Part shown: positions 20,286-28,817 of the stretch, piece by piece
Layout of the letters: the number at the start of each line of letters is the position of its first letter
How positions within the stretch are numbered: the first letter of the stretch is position 1
NCBI RefSeq assembly: GCF_001293525.1
Contig: NZ_BBYR01000013.1
Span: 52,381-116,380, forward strand
Length of the DNA stretch: 64,000 nucleotides
Reading direction: 5' to 3'
From: Pseudideonella sakaiensis
Lineage (GTDB): Bacteria; Pseudomonadota; Gammaproteobacteria; Burkholderiales; Burkholderiaceae_C
Program-made: the position numbers and the translations under genes
The notes under the pieces: model-generated
The model's database searches: none
Told to the model about the DNA's origin: nothing
The model's input: only the letters and a program-made list of their open reading frames with translations

Positions 20286-21575
20286 TCACATCGGCAGGCA
20301 GACCTGGCCGGAGGCCTCCACCGACGCGGCCGGCCAGGGGGTGGTGCGCGGGGCAGCCGGACCGGCGCCGGCGTCCCCGCCCTCGAGGCGTCCGCGCCGG
20401 CGCAAGCGCGCGAGGCCGGGCCGCGGCCGGTCGGCGAGGCGCGGGTCGAAGCCGGCGGAGTCGAGCTGCCAGCCCTCGGTCGCCTGCGCCTCGGTGAGGC
20501 GCGCGGTGCGCTGCGCGCCGAGGCCGAGCGCATCCAGCCGCGCCAGCAGGGCCTCGCAGCCCGGCGCGTCGAGCTGGCGTGCGAACGCGGTCCAGCGCAG
20601 CAGCACGGCGGGGTGCTGCCAGGCGTCCTCGATGGCCCAGCGCAGGCGGCGCCGGTCCGCCGCGTCGCGCGCCTGGCGCACCGCGGGGGGCGCGGCCTCG
20701 AGCACGCGCGGCAGCAGCGCATGGAAGAAGGCCTGGTAGGCGCGCCGCAGCGGGGCCCCCGCCAGCAGGGCCTCGAAGCGTCGGCTGCGCTCGGCCCAGC
20801 CCGGCCGCATCAGCTGCAGGCTCAGCTGGGCCTGCAGCGCCTGCACCGGGTTCATCAGGTGCAGCCGCTTCGGCGGCAGCACCTGCAGCGGCAGCGTGCA
20901 GGCGGCCTCGTGCGGCAGCGGCTCGACGAAGCTGCACAGCACGGCGATGCGACGCCAGGCGGCGGCGCCGAGGCCTTCGACCTCGCGCAGCGGCCGGTCC
21001 TCCAGGCGCCGCACCACCTGCATCGCGGCCGCGAAGTCGAGCGCGCCCTTGGCGGCGTTGGCGCGGCGGCTCAGCAGCGCGAGGTTGCCGGCGGCATAGC
21101 CAGCGGCATCGCGCACCCGGTCCACCGAGGGCTCGCTGCCGGGCACCGGCCCGCCCAGCTCGGCCCGCGTCACCGGGCAGTGCGTGACCTCGATCTGCCG
21201 CAGGTAAGCCGGCGTGACCTGGAACAGCTCGACGCTGCGCCCGCGGCGCCAGGCGCGCAACCGCAGCTGCAGCCACTGCCGCGCGGCCGGCGTGGCGCGC
21301 AGGCAGCGCTCGCCGAACACCGCCTGGCCGGCGAGCCAGCCGTGGCGCAGCGGCGCGCAGCCGTCGGCCAGCGCGGCCGGCGGGGCGAGGCCGTGGCGGG
21401 CGTGGTCCCAGCCCAGCTCGAAGGCGACCGGGTCGTGCGGCGGCTGCTCGGTCGACAGCGCGGCGGCCAGCGGCGACAGCGGCTGCGCCCCGGCGGGCGG
21501 GACGGCGGCGGCCGCGCGCGACGGCGCGGCCGCGGGGGCGGCGGGCGGGGCGACGGGGATCGGGTGCGTGCTCAT
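20286..21575 (-). CDS. Uncharacterised protein with an HNH-nuclease-like core
   Basis: A 429-residue protein I do not recognise as a named family. Residues 132-181 look like an HNH (beta-beta-alpha) module: HCPVTRAEL, then SVDRVRDAAGYAAGNLALLS and RANAAKG; the spacing of D152-R153, G159-Y160, G163-N164, N173 and K176 is that of HNH proteins with a S-x-D-R-I/V core. The residue after Asp is Arg where a classic HNH has His, so catalysis is not certain. The N-terminal 45 residues are Ala/Pro-rich and the C-terminal half is helical. It is divergent from a WYL regulator, with two palindromic operators between. Such context is common for regulated phage-defence or DNA-damage genes; that role is inference. 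Confidence 0.6.
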   Translation of the reverse strand: MSTHPIPVAPPAAPAAAPSRAAAAVPPAGAQPLSPLAAALSTEQPPHDPVAFELGWDHARHGLAPPAALADGCAPLRHGWLAGQAVFGERCLRATPAARQWLQLRLRAWRRGRSVELFQVTPAYLRQIEVTHCPVTRAELGGPVPGSEPSVDRVRDAAGYAAGNLALLSRRANAAKGALDFAAAMQVVRRLEDRPLREVEGLGAAAWRRIAVLCSFVEPLPHEAACTLPLQVLPPKRLHLMNPVQALQAQLSLQLMRPGWAERSRRFEALLAGAPLRRAYQAFFHALLPRVLEAAPPAVRQARDAADRRRLRWAIEDAWQHPAVLLRWTAFARQLDAPGCEALLARLDALGLGAQRTARLTEAQATEGWQLDSAGFDPRLADRPRPGLARLRRRGRLEGGDAGAGPAAPRTTPWPAASVEASGQVCLPM

Positions 21576-21645
21576 GCGGGGCTCTCCTGCAGGCTCGGTT
21601 CGGCGCCGGTGCGGCGACGATGGACCACAGTCTGGCGGGCCGGAA

Positions 21646-21664
21646 GCTCACAGCGTGAGCCACC
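21646..21664. promoter_or_regulatory. Operator 1 between HNH-like and WYL genes
   Basis: GCTCAC-AGC-GTGAGC, a perfect 6-3-6 inverted repeat followed by CACC. It is repeated with one change at 21736. It lies 71 bp upstream of the HNH-like start codon, in that gene's promoter region. Probable binding site for the WYL protein. Confidence 0.7.
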
Positions 21665-21696
21665 GGATCGCCGCGGGGACATGGCCTCGGCCCGCA

Positions 21697-21725
21697 TGGA
21701 CGGCGCGCCCCGCCGCGGCTAGCAT
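21697..21725 (+). promoter_or_regulatory. Candidate promoter of the WYL regulator
   Basis: TGGACG (21697-21702), a 17-base spacer and TAGCAT (21720-21725) resemble a sigma-70 promoter. The start near 21732 falls just before operator 2, so a bound protein would block initiation. Confidence 0.4.
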
Positions 21726-21735
21726 CCGGGCACCC

Positions 21736-21754
21736 GCTCACACCGTGAGCCACC
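21736..21754. promoter_or_regulatory. Operator 2 between HNH-like and WYL genes
   Basis: GCTCAC-ACC-GTGAGC followed by CACC: identical to operator 1 in 18 of 19 positions and in the same orientation, 90 bp away. It overlaps the expected transcription start of the WYL gene and lies 31 bp before its ATG, which suggests autorepression. Confidence 0.7.
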
Positions 21755-21784
21755 TGCCGAGGCCCCGCGCCACGCCCGAGGACG

Positions 21785-22900
21785 ATGGACCGCACCGAAC
21801 GCTTCTACCGGATCGAGCTGCTGCTGCGCAACCGCGGCTGCGTGTCCTTCGACGCCCTGCGCGACGAGCTGGAGGTCTCCCCGGCCACGCTCAAGCGCGA
21901 CCTGCAGTACCTGCGCGACCGCATGGATGCCCCCATCGTCTATGACCGCGAGACCAACGGCTACCGCTTCGCCGCCGCGGCGGGGACCGGCCGCGGCGGC
22001 CCGGGTGCCGGCACGGCCGCGCGGCGCGAGCTGCCCGGCCTGTGGTTCAGCGAGCAGGAGGTGCATGCGCTGCTGACCATGCACCAGCTGCTGGCCGGCC
22101 TGGACGACGACGGCGTGCTGGCGCGCCACCTCGCGCCGATGGTGGACAAGCTGCAGGGCATGCTGGGTGCCGACGCGGCCGAGGCCCGCGAGGCGATGCG
22201 CCGCGTGAAGGTGATCGGCACCGCGCGCCGGCGGGCGCCGAGCCGCCACTTCGAGCTGCTGGGCAGCGCGCTGATGCAGCGCCGGCGCGTCTGGCTGCGC
22301 TACTACAAGCGCAGCGACCGGCGCGAGAGCGAGCGCGAGGTCTCGCCGCAGCGGCTGGTGCACTACCGCAGCACCTGGTACCTGGACGCCTGGTGCCACG
22401 CGAGCGAGGGCCTGCGGCGCTTCGCGCTGGACGCGGTGCGCGAGGCCCGCGCGCTGCCGGCGCGCGCCCGCCACGTCGCGGTGAAGGACCTGGAGGCTGC
22501 ACTGGATGCCGGCTACGGCATCTACGGCGGCGGCGCCCGGCTGCGCTGGGCGGTGCTGCGCTTCGAGGCCGATGCGGCGCAGTGGGTGTCGCAGGAGGAA
22601 TGGCATCCGCAGCAGCAGTCGCGCTGGCTCGACGACGGCCGCTACGAGCTGCGCGTGCCCTATGGCGAGGCGACGGAGCTGGCGATGGACGTGCTGCGCC
22701 ACGGCGACAGCGTGCAGGTGCTCGGCGACCGGCCGCTGCAGCGCCTGATCGCCGAGCGACTGCACCGCGCTGCGGCGGCCTACGAGCCTCCCGCCGCCCC
22801 GGCCGCCGCCGCACCGACACCCACGCCGGCAGCGCCCGCCACCGCCACCGCCACCCCGATCCTCGCGCCCGCGGCACGGCCGCGCGCACGCGTCCGGTGA
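21785..22900 (+). CDS. WYL-domain transcriptional regulator
   Basis: A 371-residue regulator. Residues about 1-60 are a winged helix-turn-helix (RFYRIELLLRNRGCVSFDALRDELEVSPATLKRDL), residues about 140-215 the WYL ligand-sensing domain with its name motif in YRSTWYLDAWCH and the following LRRFALDAVREA, and residues about 240-325 the WCX extension (LRFEADAAQWVSQEEW ... LRVPYGEATELAMDVL). The last 45 residues are Pro/Ala-rich. WYL regulators sense nucleic-acid ligands and often repress defence islands (BrxR, CapW). Two copies of a palindrome upstream are its likely operators. Its stop overlaps the next gene's GTG by two bases, so the nuclease-like gene is in the same operon. Confidence 0.9.
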   Translation: MDRTERFYRIELLLRNRGCVSFDALRDELEVSPATLKRDLQYLRDRMDAPIVYDRETNGYRFAAAAGTGRGGPGAGTAARRELPGLWFSEQEVHALLTMHQLLAGLDDDGVLARHLAPMVDKLQGMLGADAAEAREAMRRVKVIGTARRRAPSRHFELLGSALMQRRRVWLRYYKRSDRRESEREVSPQRLVHYRSTWYLDAWCHASEGLRRFALDAVREARALPARARHVAVKDLEAALDAGYGIYGGGARLRWAVLRFEADAAQWVSQEEWHPQQQSRWLDDGRYELRVPYGEATELAMDVLRHGDSVQVLGDRPLQRLIAERLHRAAAAYEPPAAPAAAAPTPTPAAPATATATPILAPAARPRARVR

Positions 22901-23634
22901 GCGACAACGACACCCCGGCCGCCCTCGGCGCAGTGCACCGCCGCCGCCTGCGCGAGGTCTGGCGCTCGGCCGGCTGGCCGAGCCAGGACCTGGTGGAAGT
23001 GGAGCTGCTGGCCGCCGGCTGGCTGGAACGCGTCGAGCAGGCCGACGGTCGGCACACGGTGCGCGTCACCCCCCAGGGCGTGCAGGTGCTGGCGCAGACG
23101 CTGCAGCGCCACCGCGGCGCCTACGCGGCGCACGAGTCACTGGTGCAGCGCGTGGCCGACGAGATGCTGCGCCACGGCCGCCTCGCGTGGCGCGGCCTGA
23201 GCCTGCGCTGCAAGCCGCTGGCCGACGGCCCGTGGGTGATGGCGATGCCCGACGTCTACTCGGTGCGCCACACCACGGTGGAGGCCTACCTCGCGCCGGT
23301 GGTGCACGAGGTGAAGGTGCGTCGCGCCGACCTGCTGGCCGACCTGAACCGGCCCGCCAAGCGCGCCGCCTACCTGCAGCTGGGTGGCGAGTGCTGGTAC
23401 GTGCTGGCCGAGGGCATCGCCGACCCGGCGGAAGTGCCCGCCGAGTGCGGGGTGATGCTCGCGCGCCCGCTGCCGGACGGCGGCTGGGGCGCGCTCGACA
23501 TCGTGCGCACCGCGCCGCGCCGCGCCTTCGCGATGCATTTCGGGCTGTGGATGGCGCTGGCGCGCGCCACGCCGCTGCCAGGGTGGCGGCCCGACGACGA
23601 CCAGCCCGCGCTGTCCGCGTGCGACGACGCATGA
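22897..23634 (+). CDS. PD-(D/E)XK nuclease-like protein with N-terminal winged helix
   Basis: A 245-residue protein starting at GTG 22897, overlapping the end of the WYL gene (GTGA). Residues about 12-70 look like a winged helix (RRRLREVWRSAGWPSQDLVEVELLAAGWL ... VTPQGVQVL region). The second part has the PD-(D/E)XK pattern: Glu 81 in a helix, Pro-Asp at 118-119 (MAMPDVYSV) and Glu-Val-Lys at 138-140 (VVHEVKVRRADLLADL), then AKRAAYLQLGGECWYVLAEG. This resembles the MmcB-like family of putative DNA-repair nucleases. Coupling to a WYL regulator and a divergent HNH-like gene suggests a DNA-acting module. No function has been assigned from sequence. Confidence 0.7.
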   Translation: MSDNDTPAALGAVHRRRLREVWRSAGWPSQDLVEVELLAAGWLERVEQADGRHTVRVTPQGVQVLAQTLQRHRGAYAAHESLVQRVADEMLRHGRLAWRGLSLRCKPLADGPWVMAMPDVYSVRHTTVEAYLAPVVHEVKVRRADLLADLNRPAKRAAYLQLGGECWYVLAEGIADPAEVPAECGVMLARPLPDGGWGALDIVRTAPRRAFAMHFGLWMALARATPLPGWRPDDDQPALSACDDA

Positions 23635-23787
23635 GAAATCCCCGAGCTTTCTCGACCTCCGTGGGGGAGCGGGACGGGCAGCCCGGCTCTGCGGGCTCAC
23701 AATAGCGGCCCCATTGCCGTGCGCCCGGCGCGCCGGCGCGGTGCCGATCGTGCCGCGCAGCGCCGCCGGGCCTGCCGAGGAAGACCC

Positions 23788-25020
23788 ATGTCCTTGCCGA
23801 CCCTGCCCGCGTCCCTCCGTCCCGCCGCCTGGTTGATTGCGCTGGCCGCCGCCTGCGGCGCCCCGGCGCAGGCCGCGCCCGCCCCGTCCGGCGCCGGCGC
23901 GGCGCCGGCAGCCGCCGCTGCCGAGGCCGATGGCATCGCGTGGGTCCAGGCCGCCAGCGAGGCCGACGTCGACGCGGCCTTCGCGCGCGCGAAGGCGGAG
24001 AACAAGCCGCTCTTCCTCTACTGGGGCGCCAAGTGGTGCCCGCCGTGCAACCAGGTGAAGGCCACGCTGTTCACGCGCCAGGACTTCATCGCGCGCTCGC
24101 GCGCCTTCGTGCCGGTCTACGTCGATGGCGACCGGCCCGGCGCACAGAAGATCGGCGCACGCTTCAAGGTCACCGGCTACCCGACCATGGTGCTGTTCAA
24201 GGCCGACGGCCGCGAGATCACGCGGCTGCCGGGCGAGGTCGACCCGGCGCAGTACACCACCGTGCTGACCCTGGGCATGCACGCGCAGCGCCCGGTGAAG
24301 GCGGTGCTGGCCGACGCGCGCCAGGGCGGCCGCCGGCTGGCCGACGGCGAGTGGCGCATGCTCGCGTACTACGCGTGGGACACGGACGACCGCCAGGGCA
24401 TCGCCAAGGAGGAGGTGCCGGCCGTGCTGCGGCAGCTGGCCGCGAACTGCCCGCCGAAGCTGGCCGACACCGCGCAGCGCCTGCTGCTGCAGTCGCTCGC
24501 CGCCGCGGATGGCAAGACCCCGGCCGACGCCGCGACCCGCGCCCGCGTGATGACCCTGCTGGCCGACCCCGCCCAGGTGCGCCAGCACGGCGACGTGCTG
24601 AGCAACCAGGCCGCCGAGATCACCCGCGCGCTGACCGCGGCCGCCGAGCTTCTTCCGCCGCGAGGCCCTCGAAGGCCAGCAACAGGCCTGGCTGGGCAGC
24701 ATCCAGCTGGTGCGCCCCCCCTCGCTGCAGGCGCTCACGCTGGGCGCCGTGGCCGTGCTGGCGGCGGTGCTCGCGTTCCTGTGGTTCGGCGAGTACACGC
24801 GGCGCGCCACCGTCGCCGGCCTGCTGGCGCCGGACCGCGGCGTGCTGCGGCTGGTGCCGAGCCAGGCCGGCACCCTCGTGGAAAGCCACGCGGTCGAGGG
24901 CCGCGCCGTGCGGCGCGGCGACGTGCTGTTCGTGCTCGACGTCGGCCAGTCCAGCGACCAGGGCGACACCCAGGGCGCGGTGGCCGAGGCGCTGGTGCAG
25001 CGCCAGCGCAGCCTGCGTGA
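23788..25020 (+). pseudogene. Thioredoxin-fold periplasmic protein, 3' part apparently lost by deletion
   Basis: The first ~286 codons encode a coherent secreted protein: signal peptide (residues 1-30, ending AAACGAPAQAAP), thioredoxin domain with KWCPPC active site (Cys 84, Cys 87) and cis-Pro loop GYPTMVLF near 131, then an alpha-helical extension to about residue 285 (QAAEITRALTAAAE). From there to the stop at 25020 the frame reads Pro/Arg/Gly-rich sequence that is simply the wrong frame of the downstream secretion adaptor. From memory, similar Burkholderiales proteins continue with more helical sequence. I infer that a deletion joined this gene to the adaptor near 24645. The thioredoxin domain itself could still be made. 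Confidence 0.65.
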
Positions 25021-25912
25021 CGCGGCACGCCAGCAGCAGGTGCTGACCGACACCCAGACCGCGGGCCTGCAGCGCCAGCGCGAGGACCTGCAGCGCGAGC
25101 TGGCGCAGATCGACGCCGAGGAGGCGCTGCAGCAGCAGCGCCTGGCGCTCGCCGAGCAGGCGGTGGCGCGGCTGGAGGCGCTGCGGGCCCAGCAGTTCAT
25201 CTCCGACGCCCAGGTGCAGGCGCGCACCGAGGAACTGCTCGGCGTGCGCGCGGCGCTGCAGGCGCTCGGGCGCCAGCGGGTGGAGCGCCAGCGCCAGGCC
25301 AGCGAGCTGGCCGCGCGGCTCGGCGAGCTGCCGTTGCAGGGCCGCCAGCGCCAGGCCGAGCTGGAGCGCGACCTCGCCGAGCTGCGCCAGGCGGAGGCCG
25401 AGAACGCGTCGCGGCGCCGGCTGGTCGTGCGGGCCCCGGAGGACGGCGTGCTCGGCGCCGTCACCGTGCAGCCCGGCCAGGCGGTCACGCCGGCGATCGC
25501 GATGGCCAGCCTCGTGCCGGCCGAGGCGCGGCTGCAGGCCCAGCTCTACGCACCGTCCAGCGCAGTGGGCTTCATCCGGCCCGAGCAGCCGGTGCGGCTG
25601 CGCTACCAGGCCTTCCCGTACCAGAAGTTCGGGCACCACGGCGGGCACGTCGTGCAGGTCTCGCGCACGCCGCTGCAGCCTGCGGAGCTGGCGGGGCTGC
25701 CGCTGCGGCTGACCGGCATCGGCACCTTCACGACCACCAACGAGCCGCTGTACCGCATCACGGTCGCGCTCGACGCCCAGGCCGTGACCGCCTATGGCCA
25801 GCCCCAGGCGCTGGCCCCGGGCATGCAGCTCGACGCCGACGTGCTGCTCGACCGGCGGCGGCTGATCGAGTGGATCTTCGAGCCGCTGATCAGCGTGGCG
25901 GGTCGGCTGTGA
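24710..25912 (+). CDS. HlyD/CvaA-type membrane fusion protein (5' end missing)
   Basis: A periplasmic adaptor linking an inner-membrane ABC exporter to an outer-membrane channel. One membrane helix (LGAVAVLAAVLAFLWFGEY, residues 9-27), a biotinyl-lipoyl-like half (RATVAGLLAPDRGVLRLVPS, VRRGDVLFVLD), a long coiled coil (about 95-240, Gln/Arg/Glu-rich), the second lipoyl half (RLVVRAPEDGVLGAVTVQPGQAV) and a C-terminal beta-barrel (GMQLDADVLLDRRRLIEWIFEPL). The same frame is homologous upstream to 24647 (SFFRREALEGQQQAWLGSIQ), typical of CvaA-like N termini, but it has no start codon before a TGA at 24632. GTG 24710 is the first usable start. The true start was probably lost in the deletion that fused it to the thioredoxin gene. 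Confidence 0.8.
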   Translation: MRPPSLQALTLGAVAVLAAVLAFLWFGEYTRRATVAGLLAPDRGVLRLVPSQAGTLVESHAVEGRAVRRGDVLFVLDVGQSSDQGDTQGAVAEALVQRQRSLRDAARQQQVLTDTQTAGLQRQREDLQRELAQIDAEEALQQQRLALAEQAVARLEALRAQQFISDAQVQARTEELLGVRAALQALGRQRVERQRQASELAARLGELPLQGRQRQAELERDLAELRQAEAENASRRRLVVRAPEDGVLGAVTVQPGQAVTPAIAMASLVPAEARLQAQLYAPSSAVGFIRPEQPVRLRYQAFPYQKFGHHGGHVVQVSRTPLQPAELAGLPLRLTGIGTFTTTNEPLYRITVALDAQAVTAYGQPQALAPGMQLDADVLLDRRRLIEWIFEPLISVAGRL

Positions 25913-26051
25913 GCCCGCCGGGCCACTCCCGGGACCACGCCGGGCCGCCCCCCGCTTTCTGGCCCCCCGCGGGGAGCCGGACGTGCAGCGTCCGGCCCCG
26001 GGGGCGGTCCCGAGCGCTCATCCCGGGGCATGCAGCGCGGAAGGTCGTCCG

Positions 26052-28415
26052 ATGAGCCCCGAGGGCGAGCAGCCGGCCGCGACGCCGGGGGCGTCCGGGG
26101 CGCCCGGCGCGCCCGCGTCGGCCGGCTGGCTGCGCCGGCTGCGCCTGGGCGGGCTCGGCGGCGGCCGCACGCCGCTGATCCTGCAGACGGAGACCGCCGA
26201 GTGCGCCCTCGCCTGCCTGGCGATGGTGGCCAGCCACCACGGCCTGCGCATCGACGTGCCGACGCTGCGCCAGCGCTTCCCGCTGTCGCTGAAGGGCGCG
26301 TCGATGCTGGACCTGCTGCGCATCGCGGGGCAGCTGAACCTGTCGCCGCGCCCGCTGCGCGCGGAGCTGGCGCACCTGGCCGGCCTGCGCCTGCCCTGCA
26401 TCCTGCACTGGGACATGAACCACTTCGTCGTGCTGACCGGCCTGCGGCGCGGCAAGGCGGTGATCCACGACCCCTCGCGCGGGCTGCGGGTGATGGCGCT
26501 CGACGAGGTGTCCCGCCACTTCACCGGCGTGGCGCTGGAGCTGTCGCCGGGCCATGGCTTCGCGCCGCGCGAGGAGCGCCAGCCGATCGGCCTGCGCCAG
26601 CTGCTCGGCCCGATCCGCGGCCTGCGCCGCTCGCTGGGCCAGATCTTCGTGCTGGCCCTGGTGCTCGAGACCTTCCAGCTGCTCGCGCCCTTCTTCCTGC
26701 AGTGGGTGGTGGACGGCGTGCTGGTCAGCGCGGACCGCGACCTGCTGGTGACGCTCGGGCTCGGCTTCGGCCTGCTGGTGCTGGTCACGGTGGCCGTCGG
26801 CGCGGTGCGCTCCTGGGCCGTGCTCTACCTGTCGGCGACGCTGAACCTGCAGTGGCTGGGCAATGTCTTCGGCCACCTGATGCGGCTGCCGGTGGCCTGG
26901 TTCGAGAAGCGGCACGCCGGCGACGTGCTGTCGCGCTTCGGCGCGATCACGCAGATCCAGCAGACCCTGACCACGCACTTCATCGAGGCCGTGCTCGACG
27001 GCCTGCTGGTGCTGCTGACGCTGGCGATGATGTGGGTCTACAGCCCGCGGCTGACCGCCGTGGCGCTGGCCGCGGTGGCGGCCTACGCGCTGCTGCGCGC
27101 CGCGTTCTACCGGCCGCTGCGCGAGGCCACCGAGGAGGCCATCGTCTACGACGCGCGGCGCGTCAGCCACTTCCTCGAATCGCTGCGCGGCGTGCAGGCG
27201 ATCAAGCTGCACAACCGGCAGGACGAACGGCAGGCGCAGTTCATGAACCGCGTGGTCGATGCGGCGAATGCGCAGATCGCGACGCGCCGGCTGGACCTGT
27301 GGTTCGGCGTCGGCCACAAGCTGGTGTTCGGGCTGGAGCGCATCGCCGTGGTCTGGCTCGGCGCGCTGCTGGTGCTGGAGCGCAACCTATCGGTCGGCAT
27401 GCTGTTCGCGTTCCTTGCCTACAAGGAGCAGTTCGCGCTGCGCTTCAGCGCGCTGATCGACAAGGCGGTCGAGCTGCGCATGCTGCGGTTGCAGGGCGAG
27501 CGGCTGTCGGACATCGTGCTCACCGCGCCGGAGACCGACGCCGGCGTGCCTGGCGCGCTGGATCCGTCGGCCGCGCCGCGGCCGGACGGCCGCGGCCGCG
27601 GGCTGCGGCTGGAGCTGGAGCACCTGCGCTTCGCCTACTCGGCGGCGGAGAAGCCGGTGCTGGTCGACGTCAGCCTGGCGATCGAGCCGGGCGAGTCGGT
27701 CGCGATCGTCGGGCCCTCGGGCTGCGGCAAGACGACGCTGCTGAAGCTGATGCTGGGCGTGCACGCGCCGCAGGCCGGCGAGATCCGCGTCGGCGGCGTG
27801 CCGCTGGCGCGCGTGGGCCTGCGCGGATGGCGCGAGGCCATCGGCACCGTGATGCAGGACGACCTGCTGTTCGCCGGCACCATCATCGACAACATCAGCT
27901 TCTTCGACGCCGCGCCGGACCTGGCCTGGGTCGAGCAGTGCGCCCGCCTCGCGGCCGTGCTCGACGAGATCGAGGCCATGCCGATGGGCCTGCACACGCT
28001 GGTCGGCGACATGGGCAGCAGCCTGTCCGGCGGCCAGCGGCAGCGCATCCTGCTGGCGCGTGCGCTGTACAAGCGGCCGCAGATCCTCTTCCTCGACGAG
28101 GCCACCAGTGCGCTCGACGTGGACCGCGAGCGCCAGGTCAACCAGGCCGTGCGCGAGCTCAGCATCACGCGCATCATCGTCGCGCACCGGCCGGAGACCA
28201 TCGCCTCCGTCGGGCGGGTGATCGTGCTGAAGGACGGCCGGGTCGCCCAGGACCTGCGCAGCGTGGGCGGCGCCAGCCCGCTGGCGCCGATGGCGTCGGC
28301 CACGGGGACGGCGGGCGGTGGCGGGCCGGGCCCGGCCCCCGGTGGACCGTCGGGCGGGCCCGGCGCGGGCAGCGGGCCGGCGGCCACGCCGGCGGGAACG
28401 GGTCTGGGCGGCTGA
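26052..28415 (+). CDS. Peptidase-containing (C39) ABC exporter for peptides
   Basis: A 787-residue bacteriocin-type exporter. Residues about 40-170 are a C39 peptidase that trims double-glycine leaders: catalytic Cys in QTETAECALACLAM, His in DMNHFVVLTG and Asp in AVIHDPSRG, so it looks active. Six membrane helices follow (about 200-440), then the ATPase: Walker A GPSGCGKTT, Q-loop VMQDDLLFAGT, signature SLSGGQRQRILLARALYKRP and Walker B ILFLDEATSALD. The tail after residue 735 is Gly/Pro/Ala low-complexity. It follows the HlyD-like adaptor by 139 bp and probably works with it. No precursor with a GG leader and no TolC gene is seen nearby. Confidence 0.92.
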   Translation: MSPEGEQPAATPGASGAPGAPASAGWLRRLRLGGLGGGRTPLILQTETAECALACLAMVASHHGLRIDVPTLRQRFPLSLKGASMLDLLRIAGQLNLSPRPLRAELAHLAGLRLPCILHWDMNHFVVLTGLRRGKAVIHDPSRGLRVMALDEVSRHFTGVALELSPGHGFAPREERQPIGLRQLLGPIRGLRRSLGQIFVLALVLETFQLLAPFFLQWVVDGVLVSADRDLLVTLGLGFGLLVLVTVAVGAVRSWAVLYLSATLNLQWLGNVFGHLMRLPVAWFEKRHAGDVLSRFGAITQIQQTLTTHFIEAVLDGLLVLLTLAMMWVYSPRLTAVALAAVAAYALLRAAFYRPLREATEEAIVYDARRVSHFLESLRGVQAIKLHNRQDERQAQFMNRVVDAANAQIATRRLDLWFGVGHKLVFGLERIAVVWLGALLVLERNLSVGMLFAFLAYKEQFALRFSALIDKAVELRMLRLQGERLSDIVLTAPETDAGVPGALDPSAAPRPDGRGRGLRLELEHLRFAYSAAEKPVLVDVSLAIEPGESVAIVGPSGCGKTTLLKLMLGVHAPQAGEIRVGGVPLARVGLRGWREAIGTVMQDDLLFAGTIIDNISFFDAAPDLAWVEQCARLAAVLDEIEAMPMGLHTLVGDMGSSLSGGQRQRILLARALYKRPQILFLDEATSALDVDRERQVNQAVRELSITRIIVAHRPETIASVGRVIVLKDGRVAQDLRSVGGASPLAPMASATGTAGGGGPGPAPGGPSGGPGAGSGPAATPAGTGLGG

Positions 28416-28521
28416 ACGGCGGGCGGCGAGCGGCGCGCCGGGTCGAACGGCCCAGGCTATGGCCGTGATCGGCGGCGGCCATTGGACACGCCCGCAGGCC
28501 GGCGGCATCCTGTGCCCCCAT

Positions 28522-28536
28522 CGAGAATGATTCTCG
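28522..28536. promoter_or_regulatory. Fur-box-like palindrome
   Basis: CGAGAATGATTCTCG is a perfect 7-1-7 inverted repeat. It matches the 7-1-7 Fur consensus (TGATAAT-N-ATTATCA) at 10 of 14 positions and has the GAGAAT-N-ATTCTC form common in beta- and gammaproteobacterial Fur boxes. It lies 13 bp upstream of the DUF2061 start codon. Confidence 0.55.
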
Positions 28537-28549
28537 TCTGGAGCTTCCC

Positions 28550-28789
28550 ATGGCCAAGACCGCAACCTTCGGCGTCCTGCACCTCGGCACCTCGTTCGGC
28601 GTCGGCTACCTGCTGACCGGCAGCGCCGCGATCGCCGGCGCACTCAGCCTGGTCGAGCCGCTGGTGAACACGGTGATGCACTACTTCTTCGACAAGGGCT
28701 GGGACCACCCGGCCTGGCAGCAGCGGCTCGCCCGCTGGGGCCGCCGACCGGCGGCGGCGGAGAGCCTCGCGACCTCGGTGCCGGGCTGA
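28550..28789 (+). CDS. DUF2061 small membrane protein
   Basis: A 79-residue protein with two membrane segments: FGVLHLGTSFGVGYLLTGSA and AGALSLVEPLVNTVMHYFF, followed by DKGWDH. This T-x-x-H ... VGYLLTGS ... LVEPLVNTV pattern is that of the DUF2061 family, which has no known function. A GGAG ribosome site lies before the ATG. A Fur-like palindrome just upstream suggests iron-responsive expression. The last 25 residues are variable. Confidence 0.85.
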   Translation: MAKTATFGVLHLGTSFGVGYLLTGSAAIAGALSLVEPLVNTVMHYFFDKGWDHPAWQQRLARWGRRPAAAESLATSVPG

Positions 28790-28817
28790 GGTCCGGCACG
28801 GCCACCGGCCACGCCAC

